Positions 18,286 to 28,700 of a stretch of 64,000 nt of DNA are shown here, one piece after another (the first letter of the stretch is position 1; each line of letters begins with the position of its first letter). The notes below the pieces were generated by a model. That model saw nothing but the letters and a program-made list of their open reading frames with translations. It ran no database searches and was not told where the DNA came from. This stretch comes from Treponema parvum (GTDB lineage Bacteria > Spirochaetota > Spirochaetia > Treponematales > Treponemataceae). The DNA lies in contig NZ_CP054142.1 of NCBI RefSeq assembly GCF_017893965.1, positions 310,001-374,000 of the forward strand, written 5' to 3'. A program made the translations under genes and the position numbers.

Positions 18286-18462
18286 ATGGCTAGCAAAAAG
18301 AAAGGTGCCGTAGAGATCATAGGATTGCAGTGCACCGATTGCAAAAGGATCAATTATACAACAACAAAAAACCGTAAAAACTTGCAGGGTAAACTTGAAT
18401 TGATGAAATACTGTCCTTCGACGCGTAAACACACCTTGCACAAAGAAGTTAAAATACGATAG
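18286..18462 (+). CDS. rpmG: 50S ribosomal protein L33
   Basis: 58 residues. The translation has [20 protein letters not shown] and ends [17 protein letters not shown], a standard L33. It keeps the first CxxC pair but the second pair is reduced to one Cys (YCPS), so it may not bind zinc. The ATG follows TAGGAGAAGCTT. Lies between tRNA-Thr and tRNA-Trp in one transcription unit, an order common in bacteria. Confidence 0.95.
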   Translation: MASKKKGAVEIIGLQCTDCKRINYTTTKNRKNLQGKLELMKYCPSTRKHTLHKEVKIR

Positions 18463-18516
18463 AGATTGAATTTATTCGCACAGCGGAGATTTTCCAAAAG
18501 GCGGATTATATATTCT

Positions 18517-18589
18517 AGGTCAGTAGTTCAGTTGGTAGAGCATCGGTCTCCAAAACCGAGTGTCGAGGGTTCGAGTCCTTCCTGGCCTG
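18517..18589 (+). tRNA. tRNA-Trp (anticodon CCA)
   Basis: A 73-nt cloverleaf. AGGTCAG pairs with CTGGCCT; the anticodon stem TCGGT/ACCGA holds loop CTCCAAA (anticodon CCA, Trp); the T arm is GAGGG-TTCGAGT-CCTTC. No encoded CCA. It sits directly before secE, as in many bacteria. Confidence 0.95.
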
Positions 18590-18615
18590 TTATTCTTTTT
18601 ATTTTGAGGAAAAAT

Positions 18616-18801
18616 ATGGCAGCAAAGGTAGGCGGTTTTTTACGTGAGTGCGTCGCGGAGCTTAAAAAAGTTGTGTGGCCCAGCCGTGATGATGTTACCG
18701 CTTCTGTAAAGGTTGTGATCATCTCTACGATTATTATTGCAGTATTATTGGGCGTGCTTGATGCCGGGTTTACGGCCGCATTCCGCGCTGTGATGAGATA
18801 G
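18616..18801 (+). CDS. secE: Preprotein translocase subunit SecE
   Basis: 61 residues, the short single-span form of SecE. An amphipathic N-terminal helix with FLRECVAELKKVVWPS (the conserved ELKKVxWP motif) is followed by one transmembrane segment, VVIISTIIIAVLLGVLDAGF. SecE clamps the SecY channel. The ATG at 18616 follows GAGGAAAAAT. The frame is open further upstream through the tRNA-Trp gene, which is not coding. nusG follows 8 bp downstream. Confidence 0.95.
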   Translation: MAAKVGGFLRECVAELKKVVWPSRDDVTASVKVVIISTIIIAVLLGVLDAGFTAAFRAVMR

Positions 18802-18809
18802 GGGTATTA

Positions 18810-19367
18810 ATGTCTAAACAGTGGTATATACTTCATACGTATACCGGCTATGAGGGAAAAATAGAACGCACGCTCAGATCCATGCTCGAAGCAAAAGAGA
18901 TAGATCCTGCAGTTCTTACAAATGTAAAAGTTCCCGTTGAAGAGATCGTCGAAATAAAAGACGGTAAAAAACGTTCCCGCAGTAATAAATTTTTACCCGG
19001 CTACATAATGCTGGAAATGGATTTGCCCGATCTCGGCTGGAAAAACATATGTTCCAAAATCCGCCGCGTTCAGGGAGTGACCGGCTTTGTCGGGACGCCC
19101 CCAGATGTGCGTCCCAGACCTATTTCAGGGGACGAGGCAAAAAATCTGCTTCAAAAAGCCGGCGAAATCAAAGGTGAAAAACCCGTTCACGTTAAGCAGA
19201 GCTTTGCCGTGGGCGACCAAGTGAAAATTACGGACGGACCTTTTGCCACCTTTACCGGTACGATTGAAGAAGTAAATTCCGAAAAAGACCGCCTTCGCGT
19301 CATGGTGCAGATCTTCGGGCGCGCTACGCCGGTTGAAGTGAGTCTTTTGCAGGCGGAAAAAGTTTGA
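18810..19367 (+). CDS. nusG: Transcription termination/antitermination factor NusG
   Basis: 185 residues, full length. The N-terminal NGN domain starts KQWYILHTYTGYEGKIERTL and contains FLPGYIMLEMDL; the C-terminal KOW domain reads FAVGDQVKITDGPFATFTG. NusG binds the RNA polymerase clamp and links it to Rho or the ribosome. An ATG preceded by GGGG starts the gene. It follows secE closely and is separated from rplK by a 149-bp structured leader. Confidence 0.97.
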   Translation: MSKQWYILHTYTGYEGKIERTLRSMLEAKEIDPAVLTNVKVPVEEIVEIKDGKKRSRSNKFLPGYIMLEMDLPDLGWKNICSKIRRVQGVTGFVGTPPDVRPRPISGDEAKNLLQKAGEIKGEKPVHVKQSFAVGDQVKITDGPFATFTGTIEEVNSEKDRLRVMVQIFGRATPVEVSLLQAEKV

Positions 19368-19381
19368 TTTGAAAATTGAAG

Positions 19382-19483
19382 AACGGAATAAAATCAGTTC
19401 CGTTTTCCGAATTTTGGGAGAAACACAAGTCCGTCGGACATAGGTGTTTCGCTAGAGTGAAGGACGGATCCCGTTAGGGATCT
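19382..19483 (+). promoter_or_regulatory. Structured leader between nusG and rplK
   Basis: Three successive hairpins lie in the gap. AACGGAA/TTCCGTT with four T (19382-19406) is terminator-like. GAAACAC/GTGTTTC (19420-19450) encloses GTCC-GTC-GGAC. GGATCCC-GTTA-GGGATC (19466-19482) follows. In other bacteria L1 represses rplK-rplA by binding the rplK leader, so one of these hairpins may be the L1 site; I cannot match it confidently to the rRNA target. Confidence 0.5.
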
Positions 19484-19516
19484 TAAATTCATTCATACCA
19501 ATTTAAGGAGTTATAT

Positions 19517-19948
19517 ATGGCTGTAAAAAAGGTGACGGCTGTCATTAAACTGCAGTGTCCTGCAGGTTCTGCGACGCCCGCTCCGCCGATCGGTCCCGCT
19601 TTGGGCCCTCACGGTGTGAACGCGCCTAAATTCGTACAGGAATTTAATGACAGAACCAAGTCCATGGAAAAAGGGCTTGTGATTCCCGTCGTTATCACCG
19701 TCTATCAAGACAAGTCTTTTACGTTTATTTTGAAAACTCCGCCGGCGGCGGTTTTGATCAAAAGAGCGTTAAAACTGGAAAAGGCTTCAGGTAATCCCCT
19801 TCGCGACAAAGTTGGAACTCTTTCTAAAAAAGATCTTGAAGAGATCGCAAAAACAAAGATGCCCGACATCAATGCGAACGATATCGAAGCGGCAAAAAAA
19901 ATTATCGCCGGTACTGCCCGCAGTATGGGTGTAGAGGTGGAGCACTGA
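19517..19948 (+). CDS. rplK: 50S ribosomal protein L11
   Basis: 143 residues. Opens with [20 protein letters not shown] and has [13 protein letters not shown], the thiostrepton-binding N-terminal domain; the C-terminal RNA-binding domain includes [19 protein letters not shown]. It builds the GTPase-associated centre. AAGGAG precedes the ATG. Stop and rplA start are separated by a single base. Confidence 0.98.
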   Translation: MAVKKVTAVIKLQCPAGSATPAPPIGPALGPHGVNAPKFVQEFNDRTKSMEKGLVIPVVITVYQDKSFTFILKTPPAAVLIKRALKLEKASGNPLRDKVGTLSKKDLEEIAKTKMPDINANDIEAAKKIIAGTARSMGVEVEH

Positions 19949-19949
19949 T

Positions 19950-20630
19950 ATGAAACACGGAAAAAAATATCGCGCGTCACTTACAAAGCACGATCTTACA
20001 AAAAAATATCCGGTTTCCGATGCTTGTAAGATAGTCGGCGAGTTGAGATACGCAAAATTTGATGAAACGGTAGAGGCGCACGTTTCGCTTCGCTTGGGCA
20101 AAGGTCAGACAGTTCGGGATACGCTGGTTTTCCCCAATCAGTTTAAAGCCGAAAAAAAGGTTCTTGTGTTCTGCAAAGAAGACCGCGCCAAAGAAGCTTT
20201 GGACGCAGGAGCGGCCTACGCCGGAGCTCAGGAATATATCGATAAGGTTAAGGACGGCTGGCTCGATTTTGACGTTGCCGTAGCTACTCCCGACATGATG
20301 AAAGATGTGGGACGCTTGGGTATGGTTCTCGGACGCAAGGGGCTTATGCCTAATCCCAAGACCGGAACGGTAACGAACGACATCGTTCAGGCGATCGGCG
20401 AACTTAAAAAAGGCCGCACCGAATACCGTGCCGACAAGGGCGGCGTAGTTCACATTGCCGTAGGTAAGAGTTCTATGGACACGGCTAAGCTTGCGGAAAA
20501 CATCACGGCGCTTTTAGGCGAAATCTGGCGCAAAAAGCCTTCTGACGCAAAGGCCGGTTTTATTCAGAGCGTTTCCGTAAGTTCGACTATGAGCCCCGGT
20601 GTATGGGTCGACTATAAGGAAGGAGAGTGA
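19950..20630 (+). CDS. rplA: 50S ribosomal protein L1
   Basis: 226 residues. Contains GRKGLMPNPKTGTVT, the L1 signature, and the C-terminal SVSVSSTMSPGVWVD. L1 forms the mobile stalk at the tRNA exit site and, in many bacteria, represses its own rplK-rplA mRNA. It lies one base after rplK and two bases before the rplJ start; there is no room for a separate L10 leader upstream of rplJ. Confidence 0.98.
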   Translation: MKHGKKYRASLTKHDLTKKYPVSDACKIVGELRYAKFDETVEAHVSLRLGKGQTVRDTLVFPNQFKAEKKVLVFCKEDRAKEALDAGAAYAGAQEYIDKVKDGWLDFDVAVATPDMMKDVGRLGMVLGRKGLMPNPKTGTVTNDIVQAIGELKKGRTEYRADKGGVVHIAVGKSSMDTAKLAENITALLGEIWRKKPSDAKAGFIQSVSVSSTMSPGVWVDYKEGE

Positions 20631-20632
20631 TT

Positions 20633-21307
20633 ATGGCTATGAGGGCAAAGAAAGTTCAGCCTGCAAAGACTGAGGCGATCGAGTCTGCAAAAAAGACGTT
20701 TGAAGGCTATAATGATTTTATTTTTACGGATTATCGCGGTCTTACGGTTGAACAGATTTCAGCGTTGCGCGGTAAGCTCCGTGAAAAAGATTCTCAGTTC
20801 AAAGTCGTAAAAAATAATTTTGCAAAGATTGCGTTTGACAGTCTTAAAATTGAAAATGTTTCGGAATTCCTCAAAGGGCCTACGGCTATCGCCATGGCTA
20901 AAGAGGATTCAAACGATATCGCGAAAGTTTTGTTTGATTTTGCCAAAGAAGTGCCGGCCTTGAGCGTTAAGGCGGGGTATATCGGAAAAGAAATCTACGA
21001 TGTGGCTAAAATGGAAGCCTATTCGAAGATTCCGGGCAAAAAAGAACTCATCGCAATGCTTATGTCTGCGATCAACGGGCCTGCGCGTAAATTGGCCGCC
21101 ACATTGAAGGCGTATGCAGAAAAAAAAGAAAAGGACGGGGGAGCGGCTGTTGAAGCTGCAAAAAGCGGCGCGCCTGAAGAGGCTTCCGGTGCGGCTCCTT
21201 CCGAGGCGGCGGCTCCCAAGGCCGAGCCTGCAGAAAATGCAGCTCCTGCGGCCGAAGCTCCCAAAGCGGAAGGCGCAGCTCCTGCAGCGGAAACGGCCGC
21301 GACCTAA
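20633..21307 (+). CDS. rplJ: 50S ribosomal protein L10 with Ala/Glu/Pro-rich C-terminal tail
   Basis: 224 residues against about 165 in E. coli. The core has FTDYRGLTVEQISALRGKLR and ends near residue 168 with LAATLKAYAEKKEKDG; the remaining 55 or so residues are almost only Ala, Glu, Pro, Lys and Ser. L10 anchors L7/L12 dimers. ATG at 20633 follows AAGGAG by 7 nt; a GTG six bases upstream overlaps the rplA stop. A 258-bp gap separates it from rplL, wider than usual. Confidence 0.96.
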   Translation: MAMRAKKVQPAKTEAIESAKKTFEGYNDFIFTDYRGLTVEQISALRGKLREKDSQFKVVKNNFAKIAFDSLKIENVSEFLKGPTAIAMAKEDSNDIAKVLFDFAKEVPALSVKAGYIGKEIYDVAKMEAYSKIPGKKELIAMLMSAINGPARKLAATLKAYAEKKEKDGGAAVEAAKSGAPEEASGAAPSEAAAPKAEPAENAAPAAEAPKAEGAAPAAETAAT

Positions 21308-21429
21308 GGGTTTGCGCCTGGCTGTGGAGGCGGCTCTAAGGGGCGACCTTTCAGCTTCTGTTTTTGTTTTTAAGCGCGGTCAGGCTTCATCGCTGTCGAC
21401 TGTCCGTGCTGTGGGGTGTTGTAAAACTT

Positions 21430-21458
21430 TTGTAAAAAGCTTTAGCGCCCTTTATAAA
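21430..21458 (+). promoter_or_regulatory. Putative internal promoter before rplL
   Basis: TTGTAA (21430-21435), a 17-bp spacer and TATAAA (21453-21458) lie in the gap between rplJ and rplL. It could supply extra rplL mRNA, which would suit a protein present in several copies per ribosome. By-eye call. Confidence 0.45.
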
Positions 21459-21565
21459 ATGCCGCAGCACGGCGATTTGAGTGCCTTAAAGCGGCGAGAA
21501 AATGCTTAAGCGGGGTAAAATATGCCTTGCGGCGGCTAAAAATTTTTATTTTTGGAGAAGACAAT

Positions 21566-21949
21566 ATGGCAGCATTAACAAACGATCAAATTCTTGACGC
21601 GATCGCAAACATGACGGTTTTGGAGGCTTCGGAGCTTGTAAAGGCTATGGAAGAGAAATTTGGCGTAACGGCGGCGGTTGCCGTTGCTGCGGCTCCTGCA
21701 GGCGGTGCGGCTGCTGCAGGCGGCGGAGAAGAGCAGACTGAGTTCACTGTAACTCTCGATTCTTTTGACGCTGCAAAGAAAATCCCCGTCATCAAGATTG
21801 TGCGTGAAATTACGGGGCTCGGACTTGGAGAAGCAAAGGCGCTCGTTGAAGGCGCTCCGAAGACCGTTAAGGAAGGCGTAAGCAAAGCCGACGCCGACGA
21901 GATGATCAAAAAGATCACCGAAGCCGGAGGCAAGGCAAGCAAAAAATAA
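21566..21949 (+). CDS. rplL: 50S ribosomal protein L7/L12
   Basis: 127 residues. N-terminal dimer domain ([20 protein letters not shown]), an Ala/Gly hinge, and a C-terminal domain with [20 protein letters not shown] and [17 protein letters not shown] that contacts translation factors. The ATG at 21566 follows TTTGGAGAAGAC; the upstream in-frame extension is not L7/L12. Present in multiple copies per ribosome. Confidence 0.98.
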   Translation: MAALTNDQILDAIANMTVLEASELVKAMEEKFGVTAAVAVAAAPAGGAAAAGGGEEQTEFTVTLDSFDAAKKIPVIKIVREITGLGLGEAKALVEGAPKTVKEGVSKADADEMIKKITEAGGKASKK

Positions 21950-22102
21950 GCGGAATGATTACCGTCTTATAAAAATCGTGCTTGAATTCGGCTCCTGCAA
22001 GGGCGTAAGAGTCTTGAAGCTTCCTTGCGAGCCGTTTAAAAGCCGGTCAGGTTCTTGTCGTTTGCGGTCTTTCCCGTTTGCGGCGAAACTTGACTGATTT
22101 TC

Positions 22103-22134
22103 GGGCTGCTCCTTGAAAATTTTCAGGGCAGCCC
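22103..22134 (+). terminator. Hairpin between rplL and rpoB
   Basis: GGGCTGC and GCAGCCC enclose a perfect inner palindrome TGAAAATTTTCA; the tail CGATTTGTCTATT is only moderately T-rich. At the usual site of the partial terminator that lowers rpoBC expression relative to ribosomal genes, so attenuation is plausible. Confidence 0.5.
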
Positions 22135-22237
22135 CGATTTGTCTATTATAAAATATTTGTGCAATGATTTTGTGCTGTGAAGGAGTTTCTTTCATGTAGC
22201 AAAATAAGATTGCAATGTTTTTTTAGCGAGGTTTTTG

Positions 22238-25200
22238 ATGTTCGCAAAAAGCCGGACGATTAACCGTCAGTACATTGGAAAAAACATCCAAAAATTTATG
22301 GATGTTCCCAACCTAATCGACATTCAGTTGTCATCTTATGAGAGTTTCCTGCAGAAAAATAAAGTTGAAAAAAAAGAGCCGCTTGACGAACAGGGGCTGC
22401 AGGAAGTTTTTTCATCTACCTTTCCTATTGAAAGCCCTAACGGGGACATGGCTCTCGAATATGAATTTTACGATCTTGATATGCATAATATCAAATTTTC
22501 GGAATTTGAATGCAAGCAAAAGGGTCTGACATACGCGGTTCCTTTAAAAGCCAGGATAAATTTAAATTTTTTGCAGACCGGCGCGATTTTGCAAAAAGAT
22601 ATATACATGGGCGACATTCCGCTCATGACTGACCGCGGAACGTTTATCATAAACGGCGCCGAGCGTGTAGTAGTTTCTCAAATTCACCGCTCTCCCGGCG
22701 TTATATTCAGCCACGACAAGGGCGTTTACGGCAGCCGCATTATTCCCTACCGCGGTTCATGGCTTGAATTTGAAATAGACCAAAAAAAAGAACTGATTTT
22801 TGCTAAGATCGACCGCAAAAAGAAAATTCTCGGAACGATTTTTTTGCGGGCTCTAGGTTACAATACCCGCGAAGAGATCATTCGTTGTTTTTACGAAGTG
22901 GAAAATGTCAAAATTAAAGACACCCGTGAAGACAGAGACGCTCTTGTAGATAAGGTTCTGGCCGAGCCTGTAGTAGTAAAAGACAAGGATTCGGGCGAAG
23001 AAAAAAAACTTTACCGAGCGGGCGTTCGCCTCTATCTTCATGACATAGACGAGCTTATCGCTCACGGAGTTAAGTCGATTTCGGTAATTAAATTCGATAC
23101 CAGAAAAAATCCCGGCGATAAAAACAATAAAGAAAAAAATCTGTCGCTCAATTCCCAGATAATCATAAACTGTTTTGAACGCGAAGACATACGTTTTGCC
23201 AAAGAAGGCTCCGAAAACGAAGAACCTACCAAGGAAGACGCGCTTTCGGCCGTTTATTCGGTTCTTATGCCGAGCGAACCTATTACCGTTGACGCGGCGG
23301 AAAAAGATTTGAATTCCATGTTCTTTTCTTTGCGCCGTTACGATTTGGGGCGCGTAGGCCGCTATAAACTGAATAAGAAATTCGATTACAAGGAAAACGT
23401 TGAAGAACATACGCTCGTTAAACAAGACATCGTTGCGACGATGAAATTTCTTTTGAACGTCTACATAGGCGAAGAGCAGATCGACGACATAGACCATTTG
23501 GGAAACCGCCGTATCCGTTCCGTAGGCGAGCTTATGACAAATCAGCTTAAGACCGCATTCAGCCGCATGGAGCGCATAGCGAAGGAGCGCATGAGCCTTA
23601 AAGAAACCGAAACCATGAAGCCGCAGGATCTTATTTCCATTAAACCGATCGTTGCGTCCATTAAAGAATTCTTCGGTTCGAGCCAGTTGTCGCAGTTTAT
23701 GGATCAGGTAAATCCTCTTGCGGAACTTACGCATAAAAGGCGTTTAAATGCTTTAGGACCGGGAGGACTTTCACGAGATCGTGCCGGCTTTGAAGTTCGC
23801 GACGTACACTATTCGCATTACGGGCGTATGTGCCCTATAGAAACTCCCGAAGGTCCGAATATCGGTCTGATTGTTTCGCTGGCTATTTATACTCACATAA
23901 ACGAATACGGATTCCTTGAAGCTCCGTACCGGAAGATAGAAAACGGAAAGGCTACTAAGGACTATGAATATCTGTCGGCTATGGACGAAGACAAGTATTA
24001 CATAGGACAGGTGAGTGAAAATCTTAAGGCCGACGGATCCTTCAGCACGGAACTTATTTCCTGCCGGCACCGCGGCAACTATACTCAGCGTTCGCCGAGA
24101 GACGTTCAGTATATGGACGTTTCCCCGCGTCAGGTCATTTCCGTTTCGGCCGCGCTTATTCCGTTTCTTGAGCACGACGACGCAAACCGCGCCTTGATGG
24201 GCTGTAATATGCAGCGTCAGGCAGTTCCTCTTTTGTTCCCCGAACCTCCGTACGTAGGAACGGGTATGGAACAAAAATGCGCTTACGATTCGGGAGTTCT
24301 GGTTACTGCAAAGAGAGCCGGAGAAGTCGTGTGGGTTTCAAGCGATTGCATTAAGGTTAAACCCGACGGAGGTTCCGAAAAAGAGCTTGACGAATACACT
24401 CTTTTAAAATATCAGCGCACTAATCAGGATACGTGCAATCATCAAAGACCGACGGTCGACGTAGGTGAAAAAGTGAAAGCCGGCGACATTCTTGCCGACG
24501 GACCTGCAACCTTTAACGGCGAGCTCGCTTTAGGGCGAAACCTCCTGGTCGGCTTTGTGCCGTGGAACGGTTATAACTATGAAGACGCGGTTCTGATTTC
24601 TCAGCGTGTCGTAAAAGAAGACATGTACACTTCCATTCATATAAAAGAGTTTTCAACGGAGATACGCGAGACAAAACTCGGTCCTGAAAAAATCATCCGC
24701 GACATTCCGAATACTGCCGAAAAGACGCTCGACAACTTGGACAGCGAAGGTATTATCCGTGTGGGAGCGAAGGTTCGCTCGGGAGATATTCTCGTAGGAA
24801 AGGTAACTCCTAAAAGCGAAACGGAAACCACTCCCGAATTCAAATTGCTCAATTCTATTTTCGGCGAAAAGGCAAAAGAAGTTCGCGATTCGTCGCTCCG
24901 CGTTCCCCACGGTGTGGAAGGGGTCGTCATAGACGTTCAGCGTTTGCGCCGTACCGAAGGGGATGATTTAAGTCCCGGCGTTGATGAAGTTGTAAAAGTT
25001 CTTATCGCGAACAAGCGCAAACTCCGCGAAGGCGATAAGATGGCCGGCCGCCACGGAAACAAGGGCGTCGTTTCAAGAATACTTCCGGTTGAAGATATGC
25101 CGTATTTGGAAGACGGAACACCTCTTGACGTGTGCTTGAATCCTCTCGGCGTTCCTTCCCGTATGAACATAGGCCAGATTATGGAATCGGAACTCGGCAT

Positions 25201-25798
25201 TGCCGGAAAGTATTTGAATCAGTTCTACGAATTGCCGGTATTCCAGTCGCCGTCGCAGGAAATGATTGCGAAAAAACTTGAAGAAGCGGGGCTTTCAAAG
25301 GATTGTAAACAAATCGTTCGCGACGGGCGCACGGGAGAACCGTTTGTAAATCCTATTTTTGTAGGCGTCATATATTATCTTAAACTGCACCACCTTGTAG
25401 ACGACAAGATGCATGCGCGCTCTACCGGACCGTATTCTCTTGTTACGCAACAGCCTCTCGGCGGAAAGGCGCAGTTCGGCGGACAGCGCCTTGGTGAAAT
25501 GGAAGTATGGGCTCTTGAAGCTTACGGCGCCGCCAACACTCTGCAGGAAATGATGACGATCAAATCCGACGACATGAACGGACGATCGAAAATTTACGAG
25601 TCGATCGTAAAGGGCGACCCGTCCACTCCTGCCGGCGTTCCGGAATCTTTTAATGTTTTGGTTCAGGAAATGCGCGGTTTGGCGCTGGATTTCACTATTT
25701 ACGACGCCAAAGGTAAACAGATCGCTCTTACGGAGCGGGATCAGGAGCTGATCGACAAAGCGGCTTCCGGTTTTGACAAGGAGACTACCAATGCGTGA
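22238..25798 (+). CDS. rpoB: DNA-directed RNA polymerase subunit beta
   Basis: 1186 residues. All expected regions are visible: protrusion/lobe, the rifampicin pocket ([20 protein letters not shown], residues about 480-499, then [11 protein letters not shown]), the [19 protein letters not shown] fork, and the C-terminal clamp ending with [10 protein letters not shown]. At the place of E. coli Ser531 there is Asn (residue 504, codon 23747-23749), the substitution linked to natural rifampicin resistance in spirochaetes. The ATG at 22238 has GCGAGG upstream; a TTG three bases earlier is in frame. The 3' end overlaps rpoC by 8 bp. Confidence 0.98.
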   Translation: MFAKSRTINRQYIGKNIQKFMDVPNLIDIQLSSYESFLQKNKVEKKEPLDEQGLQEVFSSTFPIESPNGDMALEYEFYDLDMHNIKFSEFECKQKGLTYAVPLKARINLNFLQTGAILQKDIYMGDIPLMTDRGTFIINGAERVVVSQIHRSPGVIFSHDKGVYGSRIIPYRGSWLEFEIDQKKELIFAKIDRKKKILGTIFLRALGYNTREEIIRCFYEVENVKIKDTREDRDALVDKVLAEPVVVKDKDSGEEKKLYRAGVRLYLHDIDELIAHGVKSISVIKFDTRKNPGDKNNKEKNLSLNSQIIINCFEREDIRFAKEGSENEEPTKEDALSAVYSVLMPSEPITVDAAEKDLNSMFFSLRRYDLGRVGRYKLNKKFDYKENVEEHTLVKQDIVATMKFLLNVYIGEEQIDDIDHLGNRRIRSVGELMTNQLKTAFSRMERIAKERMSLKETETMKPQDLISIKPIVASIKEFFGSSQLSQFMDQVNPLAELTHKRRLNALGPGGLSRDRAGFEVRDVHYSHYGRMCPIETPEGPNIGLIVSLAIYTHINEYGFLEAPYRKIENGKATKDYEYLSAMDEDKYYIGQVSENLKADGSFSTELISCRHRGNYTQRSPRDVQYMDVSPRQVISVSAALIPFLEHDDANRALMGCNMQRQAVPLLFPEPPYVGTGMEQKCAYDSGVLVTAKRAGEVVWVSSDCIKVKPDGGSEKELDEYTLLKYQRTNQDTCNHQRPTVDVGEKVKAGDILADGPATFNGELALGRNLLVGFVPWNGYNYEDAVLISQRVVKEDMYTSIHIKEFSTEIRETKLGPEKIIRDIPNTAEKTLDNLDSEGIIRVGAKVRSGDILVGKVTPKSETETTPEFKLLNSIFGEKAKEVRDSSLRVPHGVEGVVIDVQRLRRTEGDDLSPGVDEVVKVLIANKRKLREGDKMAGRHGNKGVVSRILPVEDMPYLEDGTPLDVCLNPLGVPSRMNIGQIMESELGIAGKYLNQFYELPVFQSPSQEMIAKKLEEAGLSKDCKQIVRDGRTGEPFVNPIFVGVIYYLKLHHLVDDKMHARSTGPYSLVTQQPLGGKAQFGGQRLGEMEVWALEAYGAANTLQEMMTIKSDDMNGRSKIYESIVKGDPSTPAGVPESFNVLVQEMRGLALDFTIYDAKGKQIALTERDQELIDKAASGFDKETTNA

Positions 25799-28700
25799 TA
25801 TTCAAGATTTTGCGAGCCTTAAGATAAAGCTTGCTTCCCCCGATACGATCCGTGCATGGTCCTACGGTGAAGTTAAAAAACCCGAGACTATAAATTACCG
25901 CACGCTCCGCCCTGAAAAAGACGGCCTTTTCTGTGAGCGCATCTTCGGTACTACAAAGGAATGGGAATGCTATTGCGGAAAATTTAAATCTATTCGCTAT
26001 AAGGGCGTCATTTGCGACCGTTGCGGCGTTGAAGTTACGCATTTTAAAGTAAGGCGCGAACGTACGGGGCATATAGAACTTGCCGCGCCCGTGAGCCATA
26101 TATGGTATTATCGTTCGGTTCCAAGCAGAATGGGATTGCTTCTTGACCTGCAGGTTGCGGCATTGCGGTCGGTTTTGTATTACGAAAAGTACATAGTAAT
26201 CGATCCGGGCGACACGGATCTTAAAAAGAGGCAGCTTTTAACCGAAGAAGAATACATTGAAGCTCAGGAGCGTTACGGTCAGGCGTTTACGGCCGGAATG
26301 GGAGCGGAAGCGATCAAAACCTTACTGGAAGGACTTGATCTTGACGCCCTCGCCGCGGAACTCCGCACAAAGATGATCGAAAAAGGTGCAAAAAGCGACA
26401 AGCGTCTTTTAAAGCGCATTGAAATAGTCGAGAGTTTTCGCACTTCGGACAACAAAGCTTCGTGGATGATCCTCGACGTTATTCCCGTAATTCCGCCCGA
26501 GCTTCGCCCTATGGTTCAGCTTGACGGCGGCCGTTTTGCAACTTCCGACTTAAACGACTTGTATCGTCGCGTGATAAATCGCAATAACCGCCTTAAAAGA
26601 CTTCAGCAGCTTTCCGCGCCGGACATCATTATCCGCAACGAAAAACGAATGCTCCAGGAAGCTGTGGACGCTCTGTTTGACAACAGTAAGAGAAAGCGCG
26701 TCGTAAAGGGAGCTTCGAACCGCCCGCTAAAGTCCATAAGCGATATGTTAAAGGGAAAGCAGGGGCGTTTCCGCCAGAATTTGCTAGGAAAACGCGTCGA
26801 CTATTCCGGCCGCTCCGTGATCGTCGTCGGTCCAGAATTGAAACTTTGGCAGTGCGGTCTTCCTACAAAGATGGCTTTGGAATTGTTTAAACCTTTTATA
26901 ATGAAAAAGCTTGTGGACAAGGACGTCGTTTTCAACATCAAAAAGGCTAAGATGCTTGTAGAACAGGAATCGCCTGAAGTTTATGCCATTCTTGACGAAG
27001 TTGTCCGCGAACATCCGGTTATGCTTAACCGCGCTCCCACTCTTCACAGGTTGGGTATACAGGCTTTTGAGCCCGTTCTTGTAGAAGGAAAGGCTATAAA
27101 ATTGCATCCTCTGGCGTGTAAGGCATTTAACGCGGACTTTGACGGCGACCAAATGGCTATCCACGTGCCGCTTACTCAAGCTGCGCAGATGGAATGCTGG
27201 ACGCTCATGCTTTCGGCAAGAAACCTGCTTGATCCGGCCAACGGCAATACGATAGTTTACCCATCTCAGGATATGGTTTTGGGTATTTACTATATGACTT
27301 CAATAAAAACTTCCGGCAAAGGAAGCGGCAAAAGGTTTTCGTCGGCCGATGAGGTAAGACTTGCCGCCGAAGGCGGAAGCATTGAATGGCAGTCGTTAAT
27401 CAAAGTTCCCGTAGAAAAGCGTCCTTATAACGGTACGACCATAGAAACTTCGGCCGGACGGCTTGCGTTTAACGAAGCGATGCCGGACGAGGTCGAATAT
27501 GTCAACGAGCAGATGGACGACAAAAAGCTAAGAAAGATGATCGAAAAAGTTTATCATATCAACGGGCCCTGGCTTACCATTCAAATGCTCGATGCGATTA
27601 AGTCCGTAGGGTATAGGAATGCAATGTTCTACGGCGCCACTCTTTCGATGGATGATATTATCATTCCCAAAGAAAAGAAAGATATGATGGACAAGGCCAA
27701 CAGGGAAGTTGAAGAGATCGTAGGACAGTATTCAAGCGGTCTTATTTCGGACAAGGAAAGATACAATAAGGTTACCGATATTTGGCAGCGCACCAACGAA
27801 TCTTTGACAAAGGTCATGATGGAAAATCTTGCCAAAGACAAAGACGGGTTTAACACTATCTACATGATGGCAAAGTCGGGCGCGCGCGGTTCGCCTAAGC
27901 AAATTTCTCAGCTGGCGGCTATGCGCGGCCTTATGGCTAAACCTAACGGCGAAATCATCGAGCTTCCCATACGTTCCAATTTCTACGAAGGTTTGTCGGT
28001 TATCGAGTTCTTTATTTCTACGAACGGAGCCAGAAAAGGTTTGTCCGACACCGCTTTGAAAACGGCGGATGCCGGTTACATGACGCGCCGTCTGGTAGAC
28101 GTTGCTCAGGATGTAGTAATAAACGAGGACGACTGCGGAACAATAAACGGCATTGATTATGCGGCCATAAAGAACGGCGACGAAATCGTTGAAACCCTTT
28201 CTTCCCGTATCGTAGGGCACTATACCATTGAGCGCGTAGTTCATCCTATTACCGGAGAACTTTTATGCGACGTCAACGAGTACATCGACGACGATTTGGC
28301 AAAGAAAATCGAAGACGCCGGCGTTGAAAAAGTCAAGCTCCGCACCGTGTTGACCTGCGAAGCCCAGCACGGTCTTTGCGTAAAGTGCTATGGTAAAAAC
28401 CTTGCGCGCAACAAGATCGTTGAAATCGGGGAGGCCGTCGGTATAATCGCCGCCCAGTCCATCGGTCAGCCGGGAACCCAGCTTACCATGCGCACCTTCC
28501 ACGTGGGAGGCACCGCGTCCAAGGTTACCGAAGACAACCGTATTTCTCTTAAATACGACGCCCTCATTGGAGCTGTGGAAGGTTCCCGCGTAGACACAAA
28601 AGACGGAAACTGGCTGTTCACGCGCAAAGGATATATGGAAACCACACATCTTTTAGCGCATTACGATATGGAAAAAGGCGATAAACTGCTGGTTTCCGAC

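Noticed and set aside
22853-23734. 293-codon open frame antisense to rpoB
   Set aside because: Opposite a highly conserved gene; a codon-usage shadow without start signal. The same applies to other long antisense frames over TraB, rpoC and the ribosomal genes.
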